From positions 1 through 64,000 of the forward strand of contig SAUG01000076.1 of assembly GCA_011316305.1 (NCBI GenBank): a stretch of 64,000 nucleotides of DNA, read 5' to 3'. This document shows, one piece after another, positions 13,575 through 26,900 of this stretch. Position numbers and translations under genes: made by a program. This DNA comes from Rusavskia elegans (Eukaryota > Ascomycota > Lecanoromycetes > Teloschistales > Teloschistaceae). How positions within the stretch are numbered: position 1 is the stretch's first letter; every line of letters starts with the position of its first letter. The notes under the pieces were generated by a model. It searched no databases. It had not been told where the DNA came from and saw only the letters and a program-made list of their open reading frames with translations.

Positions 13575-16359
13575 ATGCCGGCGGTCACGGCAGAAAAGCA
13601 GACGCGGAAAACAAAGGTAAGTAGACAAGTCCCACGGTCCTGATCTTGAGGTCGTTTGATACTGGTAGCTGATCCTCAATTGATACACACTACAGCTTGC
13701 CAATTCCTACCATGAGTTACTGGAGTAAGTCGCCAATGCCACTGCCAAAGCCGAGCAAATCTCATCAGGTCTTCTCTGCAGAGAATTCTCGTCGAAAGAA
13801 TTGGGCACGGTCGGGAACTATACACTGGGACGCCTGATAGGCAAGGGGTCATTTGGCAAAGTCTACCTTGCGTCGCACAAGCTTACGAATGGCTCCAAAG
13901 TATGATTGAAGGCTTGGAAATCTCAGCTGATGGGGGCGCTAAGTACTGATCTTTCACCCAGGTGGTACTCAAGTCCGCGAAGAAAGACGACACAAACCTC
14001 GCCCGAGAAATCCACCATCATCGACAGTTTCTGCATCCGCATATCGCTCGGCTCTATGAGGTCATTGTGACGGAAAATCTCGTCTGGCTTGTCTTGGAGT
14101 ACTGTCCGGGTATGCTTACAGGCGGTCGGCGTATGGGAAGTCACTGAATGCGGTTCTAGGCGATGAACTATACAACTATTTGCTACACCATGGCCCCATA
14201 CCTCCGGAAAAGGTCCAAAAGATATTCACGCAACTGGTCGGAGCAGTTGCCTATGTGCACAATCTGTCATGCGTCCACAGGGATCTCAAACTCGAGAATA
14301 TCCTCCTCGATAAGCACGAAAACGTTAAGCTCTGCGATTTTGGCTTTACTAGGGAGTATGACGGCAAGATGAGCTATCTGCAAACATTCTGCGGGACAGT
14401 GTGTTACAGTGCACCTGAGATGCTCAAGGGGGAGAAGTACGCCGGAGAGAAGGTGGACGTCTGGAGCCTCGGTATCATTCTGTATGCCTTGTTGACAGGG
14501 GAGCTTCCTTTTGACGACGATAATGAACTGGTTACGAAGCATAAGATTCTTACGACCGATTTGACTTACCCTGACTCTGTACCGGCCGATGCAAAGGCCC
14601 TGATCAGTCAGTTGCTATCGAAACGCCCATTGCTACGTCCTACGCTTGCAGATATCCTCACAAACCCCTTCCTTGCGGATCATGCGCCTCAGCAGCAGGC
14701 AATCCTCAAATTGACCCAACCACCACCGTTCGCCACAGATCTTGAGAAGCAAACGTTAGAGCGCATGCGTAGTGCCGGCGTTGATATCGACAAAGTCATT
14801 GAGAACGTATTGGCCCAACGATGCGATCCTCTTGCTGGATGGTGGGCCTTGTTGATCGAAAAAGAGCAGCGGAAGGAAAAGAGGAGGGAACGAAAGCGCA
14901 AGGAGCGAGAACTCGATGCAAAGAACCTCCGAAGGCTCAGCGCAGCGAGTAGCCGACTTGAGCGTATCTCCGCACCGCTTAGGGAGGTTGACGAGAATGG
15001 CCTTTCGCCGCCCAATACAGACGGATCACGGAGGGGGAGAAGAGACAGGCGCAGTCTAGGAACTCGTAAGTGCTCTTCCTAATCGATGGGTGAGGCTTGA
15101 TTGACAATGTTTCAGCTCAACTTGTCCTTCCTGAACTCCCGAAATTGCCTGAGGGTGCGGTCATCGACTCTCCTCAGTCAGCGACGCCCCCTCCGCCCAT
15201 CGAAAAGGATCCACCGCCCACCGCAGAGTCGAACCAGCAGAGACCGCAGCCACCGCCGAAGGAAAGGAGACGATCTAGGGGAAGCACACTTCAGTTGATG
15301 GCTACGAAGCAAGATCTTTTGGCGCCGCCAAACGGCTTGCCCAAAGGTCGCCCCGGACGTCGATCATCAAGACATCCCTTTATCAACCAACTCGCCTCTA
15401 TCAAGCACTGGTTCATCGATTCTGCCAAAAGAGCCAAGTCTCCTTCCAACAAAAGCGAGATTTCGACTCTCAAACCGCCATTGGAGAAAAGTCCCAAAGA
15501 ACCTCGAGCGTCCCCTGTAATTTCCGACTCCAAGCATCATTCCCCAGCTTTTTCCACACCAGCGCAGCAGCACCATCAACAGCAACCTCGGACCACCTAC
15601 ATCGCCCATGCCCGGATCACCACACCTCGTAATCGAGCCTCCCTCTCTCCAGCTCCCCTCACACCCCGCTCATCCTACCGCCACTCCTCGGCGGGCACAA
15701 CCGGTCTCCGTGGTCGAAAATCGACATCCTCCTCCGTCAGCTCCATCCGCAGCATCCACCACATCCACACCCACTCCAAAGCCTCCTCGACATCCTCAAC
15801 CTCGAATTCGGTCCACTCCTCGGCTTTCCCATCCATCAACAGCGCAACGAGGAACAGCGGCCGCTCCCCACATACCTCGGTGAAAGTGCTTCCATCCACC
15901 CCCACAGCAACGACTTTCCCTTCGAACATCCGCCTCGTCCGCGGCCCGCCGAACAATCTATACAACGAACCCGCCTTCCCTCCACCCTCAACAAACAGCA
16001 GCAGTCTCATCTTCGCCAAAAGAAAGAAAACACCTTTCCGCGGCCCGATGCTAAGCCTCAGCGCAACCGGCTTGACCTCCTCAGGTGGAAGCGGAAGTGG
16101 CAGCGGCAGCGGTAGCCCCGCTCCGCATCATCGAGGAGCGGGCAGGAAGGAGAACAGCGGAAGCGGCAGTCGTAGCGCAAGCCAAGCGGGGAGAACGAGC
16201 GGGGAGATTATTGAAGAGGAGGATGAGGATGAGGTGGAGGAGGTGGATGCGTTTTCACCCGTTGGGGCTGGGATGGAGGAGACGGTTTGGGAGGAAGGCG
16301 ATATGGAGAGGGAAAGGCAGAGTGGTGATTGGGTGAGGACGAAGGAGAAAGGGGGCTAA
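13575..16359 (+). CDS. CAMK-like Ser/Thr protein kinase with long disordered tail
   Basis: Protein kinase of the AMPK-related (CAMKL) type; substrate unknown. Six exons: 13575-13616, 13696-13724, 13782-13899, 13962-14109, 14160-15065 and 15116-16359, giving 828 residues. The kinase domain covers about 38-290 with Gly-loop IGKGSFGKVYLA, catalytic loop HRDLKLENILL, DFG in LCDFGFTREYD, and activation segment CGTVCYSAPEM followed by DVWSLGIILYALLTGELPF. A basic helix near 410-440 and a Ser/Pro/Gly-rich tail follow, with a Gly-Ser run and an acidic patch near the end. The early exons are small (29 bases for exon 2) and are fixed by the need to reach the Gly-loop in frame. I cannot assign it to a named yeast kinase. 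It converges on RAD16. Confidence 0.88.
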
Positions 16360-16910
16360 TGTTATATTCCCCGTCGGCTGGAAAAGGGGTTTGGCTTATT
16401 GGTTGAATGTGTGAGCGTGTTTGGATAAACGGGTTGCCCTTTTTGAGCTTAACAGAATTAGTCTTGTATCTTCTGTATAGTGTGACGGGTTACGGTGGAA
16501 CTCAATTCTATCGTTGTTTGGGTAAGACGATCCTTCATGCTTTTCGCGGGATCTACACGGTGTAATTTTGGCATCATAGAATATTGGAAAGCCAATTTTT
16601 GATAGCTACTCACCTTAGCTGTTCGGTCTGAATAGGGTAACTGTTCGAGATATTTGTTTACTCTTGAAAGCACTTGGGTCTATGCTACAGTTCCAGTCTT
16701 CGTCTTTCCTTTTTTCTTTGAGCCCGCGCAATCCCCTCCTTATCATGCAGATGTCATGGATGTTTTCTCTTCGCTTCGCTAAATGAATGTAATGAAAGCC
16801 ACTACCACCGCCACCGCTGTTCAACCACGCTCCGGAGAATATCGTCTGAGAAGCCAGCATGCAAACGAGGAACAAGTAAAGATGCGAATACCAGAAGCTC
16901 CGCCGATAAT
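16360..16910. other. 3' intergenic region between convergent kinase and RAD16 genes
   Basis: AT-rich spacer between two converging genes, presumably both 3' UTRs. No gene seen. Confidence 0.5.
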
Positions 16911-19900
16911 CTAGCTTCCACGGAACAAAAATTGCATGTCCTCCGGCGTCAACTTCTCCATGGCGACTTGATCGTTATTGATGGTACCGTTGATCATGTT
17001 GGCCTTCTTTTCTTGGAGCATAACCATCCTCGATTCCACGGAATCTTCGATACAAAGTCGAGTGATAACGCAAGGACGCTTCTGGCCGATACGATGGCAG
17101 CGATCAGCCGACTGCCATTCTGCTGCAGGATTCCACCATCTATAGAAGATATGAGGTCAGTATACAGTGTTCATAGGTGGCCGGGAATGAAAGCAAGTGA
17201 AGACTTACGGATCAATGATGAACACCCTGGAGGCCTCCGTAAGGTTTAGTGCTACACCTCCCGCTTTGAGTGAAACGAGGAAAACCTCAACGTGAGTGTT
17301 GTTCATGAAATATTCGATGGACTTCTGTCTCTGGGCAGGACTCATGCTGCCATCGAGCATGACAGTATTGAAGCCCGCCCGGCGGAGACGCCACTCCACA
17401 AGCTGCAACATGGAAGTGAATTGAGAGAAGACAATGGACTTGTGGGTTTGCTTTTGACTCCGCAGTTTGTACAGGTCGTAGACGAGCATTTCAATCTTGG
17501 TGGAAGAAGTCCAGTCCTCCATCTTGATTCGGTTGATGATAGAGCTCTTCTTGACATGATCTTCGTCCTGCTCAATGTCTGGCTGATCGAAGTCGATGGC
17601 GAGAGGAATATGACAACGAGGGCAATCTGGAGATGCGTCTTGTTCGAAGGACCTCACATAATCCTTCGCACATTTTCGACAAAACTCGTGGTGGCAACGG
17701 GAACGGATGGGCTCTTCGGCCGTCTCGTCGCAGATGCAGCAAACCAGCACATTCTGCCCACCTTCTGCGTGTTTCTTCAGAATCAGATCGGGATGATTTG
17801 CTACCTGACGCATCTGCATAATAAGGCCGAAAATGTTGGCATAGTTGTTGAGCATGACACCACGGCTGACATATGTGTCAAATTGGCGTGTGGTGTTCGA
17901 CATAATACTGGTCGAGAAATCCCGTTCGACATCCCCAAAGAATTCGTTGTGAATGACGACCTCCTTCGGTGGAAGTTCCATTGACGCAGTATGGTCTCGT
18001 TTCATACGGCGTAGCATGATACGATCCGTGATAAGGCGCAACTTTCCAAGGGCTGCTCGCCGGAGCTCGTCATCGGCGCCTTGAGTGATAGGGTTCAAGA
18101 GCTCCTGGTTGAAGATCGAGACGTGATTGAAACCGCTATGATTGCAAACGGTGCACTTCTTGTTATCAGCGTTCTGCGACCAATGCAGCTCGGCACAAGG
18201 GCAGGCTTTGCAGAAGTAGCACGCAAACGGGCGGACCTCCAGGAAACGGAGAAGCGAGAAGAATTCTCCGATGCGGTTCTGTACAGGGGTCCCTGATAGA
18301 CACCATTTGTAGTCGGCTTTGAGCGCGAAGCAAGCACGGGCAACACCCGTAGTGCGAGTCTTGATGTTGTGAGCTTCGTCCAGTATCAGTCGATGATAGT
18401 TGATAGCATGGATCTTGCTGTTTTCTTTGATGAGCCCGTCGTCGCGTTTCCAACCTTTGGACTCTTTGCGGTAGATGGACTCGAGCCCAGAGTACGATAT
18501 CATGATGACATCGTATCCTTTGAGCTCTTTCAACTTCATGTTCTTGACTTTCGGATTGGTGTTGTGATACACCAGCACCTTCAATTTCCCATCTGTATAC
18601 TCTTTGATTTCATTCTGCCATTGCATAAGAGCAACGGGAGGAACGACAACTAAAGTGGGATCTTTGGCAGGATAGTCAGACATGATGAGCGAGACTGCCT
18701 GGATGGTCTTTCCCATCCCCATTTCGTCTCCCAACAGACCGCCCTTCCACTGAGACTTTTCCTGCTTCATCATCCAATCTAGACCTTGAAGTTGGAAGGA
18801 CTTCAACTTTCGAGTGATGGTCTTAGGTTGCTCGGCTTCGGTTGGGGTGATTGTAGGGACGTCCTTTAGCGTTGTCCACATTGTGAGGATTTCCGGATGT
18901 GCTTTCTCCAGTTTTGCACGCTCCATAGCAGCTCGGGATTCGAGTCGATCCATCATTCTCGCCCGCCAGTTACGTGCACCCCCTTGGTTCGAAGCTTGAC
19001 GGTTTGCCCTATCAAGTCTATTCAGTCTATTGGCAGCACGTACAGCAGCTCTAGAAGAAGTGGCAGGAGTAGTCGGTGGTAAAACTGAGCTGCCGGGTTG
19101 CTCAGGCGCATCGGACTCATCGAGTGAGTCCTCGATAGCCTCAGACTCTCCAAATTCATCTGAGTCGACCTCAGAGATGAATTCAGAGTCCTCAGACATG
19201 GCCGATTGGTCAGAATCCAGAACCTGTTGTGATACCTTCCGCCGGATGGATCTTTTTGCTTCGTCTCGGGCGGACCTTGAAGGCAAAGATGAGGGGCCGC
19301 TGAGTTTGGGTCGCTTTCGAGTGGAAGTAGCGACCTCCATGGGATCACCACTAAGATCAGATAAACCGTCCATTTCTTCATCCGTATCCTGGATCGAAGT
19401 CTTAGGAGCTCGTCGAGCTGATGGAGGCTTCACATCAACTTCTTCATCATCTTTGGCGTATTCCTCTTCTTGCCAGGCACGAGCAAGAAGGGCGTCGGCG
19501 TCGGCGATGACGTCTGAGGTGGCAACGCTACGTTTCCGCTTGCCCTTTGTCGCTAATGCATCCTCCGTCAGTGATCCACGAACCAATTTTGACGGCCGGC
19601 TCAAAGGTCTTCGTCCTTTGCCTAATGACTCAGCCGGAGTTACAGCTGCGCTGGTTCCAGGGGTGTCGTAGTCGTCTACTGACTGGTCTCTGACACTAGT
19701 GAGAACCGAAACGCTTGAAGACGGACTTCGTGAAGAGAGGTGCTGAGGCGGATGAGATGGGACTTTGAAAGTGGTGGTGGGAACGGCGACTGCTTTCAAG
19801 AATTTCTTCTCGACCTCAGCGCTCGTTGGGATTTCAGTAGAGGTAGGAGCGTCATCCGACTCGGCGTCCTCGACGGTATCAAGAAGGTCATCGAGAGCAA

Positions 19901-20121
19901 GATCGGTCTCCACATCACTACTGTTCTTGATCTCCTTCATGACTCTGCTCGATTGACGCCTTGGGATTGAATCGGTTGTAGAAGAAGGCTTTCTTCGAGG
20001 AAGGGATGCAGGTTGCGATTGAGCTGTGGGTAGGTTAGATTGCTGCCTGTAACGAATGTAAGGGTGATGACCAACATGACTCGGTGTTGGAACCATTCTT
20101 TCGAGGTCTCCCTCTGGGCAT
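16911..20121 (-). CDS. RAD16: SNF2/RING DNA-repair ATPase Rad16
   Basis: Swi2/Snf2 ATPase with an embedded RING finger. In yeast, Rad16 with Rad7 drives global-genome nucleotide excision repair of silent chromatin and belongs to a ubiquitin ligase. The main exon (17209 to at least 20096) and last exon (16911-17139) join at [17 protein letters not shown]. Motifs in order: Walker [25 protein letters not shown]3HC4 from [16 protein letters not shown] to DCPRCHIPL, and the C-terminal helicase lobe with [13 protein letters not shown] and [11 protein letters not shown]. The N-terminal third is acidic and disordered. The proposed start at 20121 reads MPRGRPRKN, an AT-hook-like tract, before an intron of about 75 bases whose donor I could not fix. 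The first Met in the long frame is at 20096. Divergent from RAD7. Confidence 0.93.
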
Positions 20122-20541
20122 CTTTGCTGGAAAGATTGGATTGGCCTTTCAATGAAGGTGTAGATGAGAGAAAGAATGAATAGTCGAGTACAGAAGGGGT
20201 AGCGTCAGTACAGTACTCTTATCACAGTCGTCTCTATCAGGCTACTCATAATCTTTGCAAGAAAGTACTTGAGTGATGTTGCTGGATGAACAGTAGATCC
20301 TCAAGATCCTGTGCGTTACAACTAGGGAGGAACAGTCCTCGGGCCAATCAACACGCAGTTTATTTAGCCACTGATTTCAAATCTCAGGAGACGCGCGAAA
20401 GCCGCGTCTTCCTATTTCCCTTAGCGCGACAAATTCTCAATTAGCCTCGGCGCAAACCTCAGATTTCTCAGGATAATTGCCTTGGAGGTACTGGGGGACT
20501 CTCGAATGTCCGAAATCTAGACACAGCTCTCAAACAACGCA
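20122..20541. promoter_or_regulatory. Shared divergent promoter region of RAD16 and RAD7
   Basis: 420 bases between the proposed start codons of RAD16 (-) and RAD7 (+). No TATA box stands out. The arrangement allows co-regulation of two subunits of one complex, which is an inference. Confidence 0.6.
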
Positions 20542-22488
20542 ATGTCCGGTCGACGGGCGTCCAATAATCGCATCCGCGGCCCTCAATCTGCCTTGACTGA
20601 TTTCCTCGCAGCCAACAACATCTCCGCGGCCCAGATCAGTGCTGACTATGAGCGCCGTCGAAGAGAAGCTCAAGAACAAGCCGAGCAGGAAGCTGCGGCG
20701 AACGGAACAGTTGTAGAACAAGCAGAGGAGGAGCATCAGCAGCCAGAGGAACGCGAAGAGACGGCGTTGCAGAGGAAAAAGAGGAAGAGAGCAGAGGACA
20801 AGGCTCGCGAGAAGATCAAAGAGAGTAAGAACTCCAAGAAGCAGAAGAAGAACAAGAAAGGCGGCCCGGATGGCCATGACAGCGATGCTGCTTTCGACAT
20901 GTACTCAAAGAGCAAACCCTTGCCTGGTCAGCTGGAGAATTGCGAGAAATGTGAGAGCCGCTTCACCGTCACGCCCTACAGCAAGACTGGTCCTGAAGGT
21001 GGTTTGCTCTGTAAAAAGTGTTCCCAGGAACAAGAAACCCAGAAGAAGAAGGACGCACAAGTAACGGCCAAGAAGCACGCTGGCCCTCGTGAGAAACGCC
21101 GGCAGACCGAGAGCAGTAAACTTGACGGCATCATCCTCGATGGAGCGGTGTCATTACAAAATCTTTGCATCAGGGTCAGTAAACTCACCCATATGCGTGA
21201 TCGAACGTCTGACATGAACTCCAGACGATTGCGAACAATATCCATAACGTTGAAGAATTCGGTGATCTACCTCAGAAGTCTATCAAAATTCTCGGTTATA
21301 TTCTCTCGAAAAAGCGTGTGACTACGTCCCGAACGCTGCCTCTTTTCCTCCGGCCTGACTCAGAGACTCTTGAGATAACGGACTGCGGTGGTAAGCTCGA
21401 TCCGATGTCCGATCCAATCCTTATTGACACATCACGCAGGCCTGGAAGTGGAGGATTATATCAAGATCTTTTCCTTTTCTCCAAGGATCCAAAGTCTAAC
21501 ATTGAGACAAGCGGGCCAATTCAAGGATGAGGTCCTTGACTACATCATAGAACGCGATATCCCCATCAAACATCTAAAGCTTTACGCTGCCAATCTTATC
21601 TCTGACGACAAATGGATCGAGTTTTTCACCAAATGCGGGCATAGACTTGAATCTCTACAGCTCCGTGAACTGGACTATTCTATGGATGATAGCACGTTCA
21701 TGCATCTTGTTCGGCATTGTCCAAACCTCAAGCGACTGAAGATGAAAAAGTGCTGGCGACTGAGTGATCCGGCTCTGGGAGCTATTCAAGAACTGAAGGA
21801 CCTTGAGCATCTGTCACTCCAGTTCAAACTGCCGACATCTGCTCAGAGCCTAGTAGACCTGATCACCGCCGTCGGCTCTAATCTTGGCACCCTGTCACTG
21901 GAAGACTTTCATGATGCCGATAATTCAGTACTCAAGGCCGTGAATGCACATTGTTCTCAGCTGCAAAAGCTTCGCTTCACCGACAATGATCTCTGCACTG
22001 ACACTGGCTTTACTGAGCTTTTCACCGATTGGTCTAACCCTCCACTCACCTTTGTCGACTTTACAGGCAGCCGCTCGATCGACTACAACAACCCCGATGG
22101 CACGGAAGAGGCTGTCGGTCTTGGTACCGCCGGATTCGAGGCGCTGATGGCTCACTCTGGATCGAATCTCGAAACACTCATGATCCCATCTTGCCGTCAC
22201 ATTGAACGAGAAGGTTTGGCGAATATCTTCGACGGCGAAAAGGAGTACCCCAATCTGAAAACTGCCGACATCTCTTTCGTGAAGAGGACCGATACTCCGA
22301 TCGTGTCTGGTATCTTCAAAAGCTGCCCTCAGATTAAGAAGCTCACGGCGTTTGGCTGCTTCAGCGTCAGTGACGTGATGGTGCCAAAAGGCGTCGCTTT
22401 GATTGGGATTCCTAATGCACAAGACTCGATCGTCCAGGAAGGGGGATATGATTTCGACATGATCAGTGCTGGCTTTGGGCTTATGTAA
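20542..22488 (+). CDS. RAD7: Leucine-rich-repeat DNA-repair protein Rad7
   Basis: Partner of Rad16 in global-genome nucleotide excision repair. In yeast it is also the substrate-recognition LRR subunit of a cullin ligase. Exons are 20542-21174, 21225-21390 and 21440-22488, giving 615 residues. The basic N-terminus starts MSGRRASNNRIRGPQSALTD and has a highly charged Lys/Glu helix. A putative zinc-binding element follows (CEKC, then CKKC 33 residues later). LRRs run from about residue 250 to the end, for example HRLESLQLRELDYSMD, CPNLKRLKMKKCWRLSD and LEHLSLQFKLPTSAQS. The conserved central block IHNVEEFGDLPQKSIKILGY appears only after splicing. The neighbouring RAD16 strongly supports the assignment. 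Confidence 0.94.
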
Positions 22489-22697
22489 AAAGTGGTACGA
22501 TTTGGGCAGGGGGTGGCAGTCGACATACGATTGACATGGCAAACCTACGGCGGCAGCATTATTCAATTGTAAATTAGCATTGGCGGATGGTCATCTGGAA
22601 GTAATGAAAGGGTTACTTTGCAGTTTTAAGTGGAGCATCAGTCGAACAATCTTGCAGATGCTGAGGGATCTATTCCATACGTCCATCGATCCATCCC

Positions 22698-23693
22698 CTA
22701 CACCTTACTCTGACCGCTCCTCTTCATATTCCTCTCAGCACTGAGAATCAAACAGACGTGATTACTAACAGCCACCAAATCCCCCTCCTCATCCAATACC
22801 ACAACCTCCAAATCCATCCTTCCATTCTCGATCCTCTTGGCCCGAACCCGAACAAACAGCCACTCCACCCCTTCCTCCGGCAACGCCTTCTTGACTTCCA
22901 AATTCAACAAAACAGTCGGATACCATTTCATCCTCCTCATGACCTCTTCTTCTCTACTCTTCTCTCCGTCTGCAACTTGCTCCGCAGGGTACATCTCCAC
23001 AATCTGCGGGAACTGATCGACCACGAAACCCAACGAAGTCTGCGTGAATCTTCCCCCATCAGCCAAACATATCCATTCGTCCGCCATTGCGGGCGCCAGT
23101 TGTCCGAGGCGCGGCAGGTACCATTTTGTCCTTGCGGCCGCTTTCCTGAAGGTCGAGAGGCGGTGGGCGCGCTGCCAATTGGGGTCGTTATCGTTCTTCA
23201 AGGCGGTGGTGGATAGGAGAGGTAATGGAGGTGGATGGAGGGACCATCCTGTTGGTAACGATATTCCTTCTTCGGTTTGGAGGTTCGATTGCGTGAGGTA
23301 GCCGACCACGCTGGGCTCTTTTTCGTCGTGCTGAGTGAGTGAGACGTGGACGGTTGATGTACGGCGACCGAGTTTGACATCGCGGATGGTGAAGAGAGCG
23401 GGGCCGATGGAGGTGCGGCGGAGGAAAGAAAGGTGCAGTGTTATGGTATGCGGCTGGTTGCGGGCAGCGTGGGTGGTGGAGAAATGCAGAGCAACCGCGG
23501 AGAGGAAGCAGGAGGTTACGAAACCGCCGTGTGGGACTGTGTTTCTTGCAGGCTTTCGTCAGTCGGGAAATCAAGCCGGATATACATCTGGGGCGGACGA
23601 ACCGTTGCCAATAGACCATTCATCTCGAAATGTGCCTTCGTAGGTATGGGAGTCAAGGGCTTCCACGGCGGTGGCGCCGGCGACGGAGACCAT
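22698..23693 (-). CDS. Hotdog-fold acyl-CoA thioesterase-like protein
   Basis: Member of the thioesterase-like (TesB/4HBT_3) family, which hydrolyses acyl-CoA esters; substrate unknown. Exons are 23603-23693 and 22698-23536, giving 309 residues. It starts MVSVAGATAVEALDSHTYEG. The intron joins WSIGN to VPHGGFVTSCFLSAVALHF, the typical first hotdog helix with its HGG loop. A tandem second hotdog follows the middle, with DEWICLADGGRFTQTSLGFVVDQFP and then MKWYPTVLLNLEVKKALPEEG, ending in the strand pattern DLEVVVLDEEGDLVAVSNHV. The double-hotdog layout is usual for the family. It converges on RAD7, with stops about 210 bases apart. Confidence 0.85.
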
Positions 23694-23981
23694 TGTGAGA
23701 CGTTTCACGGCGGTTGCCTCGGGGTAAGTATAAGACTGACTACGTCCCCACAGAGAAGCATCTTCGATGCTGACGCAGAAGTCATGATATACAAATGAGG
23801 ATTGACCGGCTTCGGACCCAACGGCCTCTCCTTAACTTAACCTCGGCAAATGAAAATATTGTCCTAATGTGGGCACGTTGTTTGATTACACCAGGACGGA
23901 TTCTCTACTGAAAAAGATCCTCCAGGCAAGAAAAACAGCATTCGCTCATATGATTGGATTCTAGCAATGATGCATCTAGTT

Positions 23982-26900
23982 CTATTCTGATTTCTCGCGC
24001 ATCTCTAACGGTTTCGGAAGATAGATTCTTCTCTCGAAGAACTTGAGTATCTCGTCAATAAGTCTGCAGTAGGTCAGCTAATCGTTGCATGTCTGTCGAC
24101 TGTTCGTTCCTTCTTACATTACGGGTATGCTTATCCAAAGCACCGCCTGCCACTCGTTCCAGTTCAAAGGTACGATGGCAAAAAGACCTTGGAAAAAGGG
24201 TACGTAGAGTAGGATGAAGTGGAGACCCATCGACAGGCTGATAGCCAGCACCAAATACGGGTTCTTCCACAGTGGCAGCGTCAGGAGAGACTCGCTCGAC
24301 GACAGCGCATTCATCGCATTCAGCATCTCAATCATAACCAGGCTGGCATCTCATGTCAATACTGGCTTGCCGATGCGGAAATAATAGGGTGCTTACATTG
24401 ATAGCGACATTGTCGACGCTGCCTTCGCATAGTCGTTCGAGAACATCTCGCAGCCAATCTCGGGGAATTGCGACGAGCATCGGTGGAAATGGCACTGGAC
24501 CGCACGTGTCAGCCGTACCCGTTTACCCGGTTCCCTGGATGAGGGTTCACTTACCAGTTGCCAGAAGGTAATCCGAGGGCCCTCGGGATTGAGCATGAAC
24601 CACCAAGCATATCCAAAGACCGTAGCTGCCCCGACGTAGATTCCTACTACCATGTATCGGAAGAAAAGCCATCCTCCGACCAGCGCTTCATCTCGCTTCC
24701 TAGGCGCCCTCCTCATGACATCGTGGTCCGGAGGGTTGAACGATAGAGCAGTGGCAGGAAGACCGTCCGTGACCAGGTTCACCCACAAAAGCTGTACCGG
24801 TATCAGAGCCTCAGGCATTCCCACCGCAGCAGTCAGGAAGATTGAAACCACTTCGCCAATGTTAGATGAGATTAGATATCGAATGAACTGTTGAGTGTTG
24901 TTGTAGATCGATCTGCCCTCCTCTACTGCTCCCTCGATCGTTGCGAAATTGTCGTCGGTCAAGACCATGTCGGCTGCAAGCTTGGCTACATCAGTCCCCG
25001 AGCCCATGGCAACTCCGATGTCGGATTTCTTCAAGGCTGGGGCATCGTTGACGCCGTCTCCAGTCATGGCAACAACTTCCCCGCTCGATTGGAGGAGGTC
25101 TACCAATTGAGACTTGTGCGTCGGCTCCGTGCGTGCAAATAGCGAGGCTCGCTTTGCAGCCTGCACCTTCTCCGCCTCGCTCAGAGAATCGAAGTCCCGT
25201 CCCGTGTAGCTCTTGCCCGTGAGGTCCTCGTTGGTACTGAAGACGCCGATCTGTCGACAAATACTCTCGGCGGTATTTCGGTTGTCGCCCGTAATCACGA
25301 CCACACGGATTCCCGCTTCTTTACACTTGCGAATGGATTCTGCAACCTCCGGCCGTGGAGGATCCAGCATGCCAACGAGCCCGACAAATGTCAGGCCCTG
25401 TTCGATCTGAAGGTATTCCTCCGTCGTCTTTGCTGACGACAGCTGCGACTGTATTGATTGAAGGTTTTCCGCACTCGCGAGTGCGATCACACGGAGCCCG
25501 CGGTCCCCATATGCTTTGACTTCTTGCGACAATAGTTCTGCGTGCTTTCGCTCGAGAGGAATTTTCTTACCTTTGGACCCAACCAAGATGTGGTTGCACC
25601 GCTCGATGATCGATTCGGGAGCGCCCTTGACTAGCAGCCGTCGTCGGCTCTCCGGGCCGACCAAGACAGACATACTCTTTCGATCTCTGGAGAACTCGTA
25701 CGTAGCGACAAGTGGATTAAGATCCTCATAGTACTGACTAGCGCGATGTAATTTCTCCCACGCGGGCAGTTTCTTGGTCTCTTTGTTCATGGCTACTTCA
25801 GGAGTCCCAATCTTCTCAACGAGAACTCGAAGTGCGCCCTCGGTCGGCTCACCGACGTTGCTGAATGTTCCGTTTTTCGAATCAAACGACAATCGAGATT
25901 CATTGCAGAGCGCGGCAACTTCGGTCAATTTGAGCATCGTCTCAGATGAGGCCGCCAGATGTTCCATTCTGGCACCATCGGATGATAGACCGCCCTCCGG
26001 TGCGAACGTAGTGCCTTCGACGTCGATCTCCTGAAGGCTGGTGCCTGATTGGTTGAGGAATGCCACTTTGTTAACACTCATTTGGTTGGTGGTGAGTGTA
26101 CCGGTTTTGTCCGAGCAGATGACGCTGCAGCTTCCCAGAGTCTCGACAGATGGTAGGCTACGAACAACGGCATTCCGAGCCGCCATCTTCTGGGTCCCCA
26201 GAGCAAGGCATGTTGTGATGACTACAGCCAAACCCTCGGGAATGGCAGCGACACCGAGAGAAACTGCAATCTGTAGATGAGTTAGTAAATCCACATGGGA
26301 GATGAAAGTCGCCCTACCTTCAGGTAATAAATCGCACCCTTCGCCCAGCTCCCATGGGAGGGATCGCTGAAGTGCTGAACGTTGATCAGCCATACAAGAA
26401 CGCAGATCACTGTGATGACTTTGGCGAGCATGTCGCCGAAGTCATTCAGCTTCTCCTTGAGTGGGGTGGGTTCCGAGATTTGGGAAGTGATGCTCTCATG
26501 AATGTCGCCAATTGCCGTTGAGCCTCCGGTGAGAACGACCAATGCACTTGCATGACCGGTCACTACTGTCGTCCCAGAAAAGAGCATGTTGACCTGATCC
26601 TGCTTGACAGCTCGAGTATCTTCTATGGCCTCGGTATGTTTGGCAACGCTCTCGCTTTCACCAGTCAGAATAGCTTGATCCACGCGGAAGCTGTTGCTCT
26701 GGATTGACAGGACGCGGCAATCGGCTGGGATGCGGTCTCCGACAGTGATCGAGATCACATCGCCAGGAACCAGCTTCTCTGCTTTGATTGGATTGAGTGA
26801 TCCATCACGCACAACCTTCGCTTCATTCGCGGAATACTCTTGGAGAGCAGCTATGGCCTTCTCGGCGCTGCTTTCCTGCGACACACCTACCACGGCGTTG

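Noticed and set aside
21925..22566. 213-codon reverse frame opposite RAD7
   Set aside because: Antisense shadow of the RAD7 leucine-rich repeats; no motif and no promoter context.
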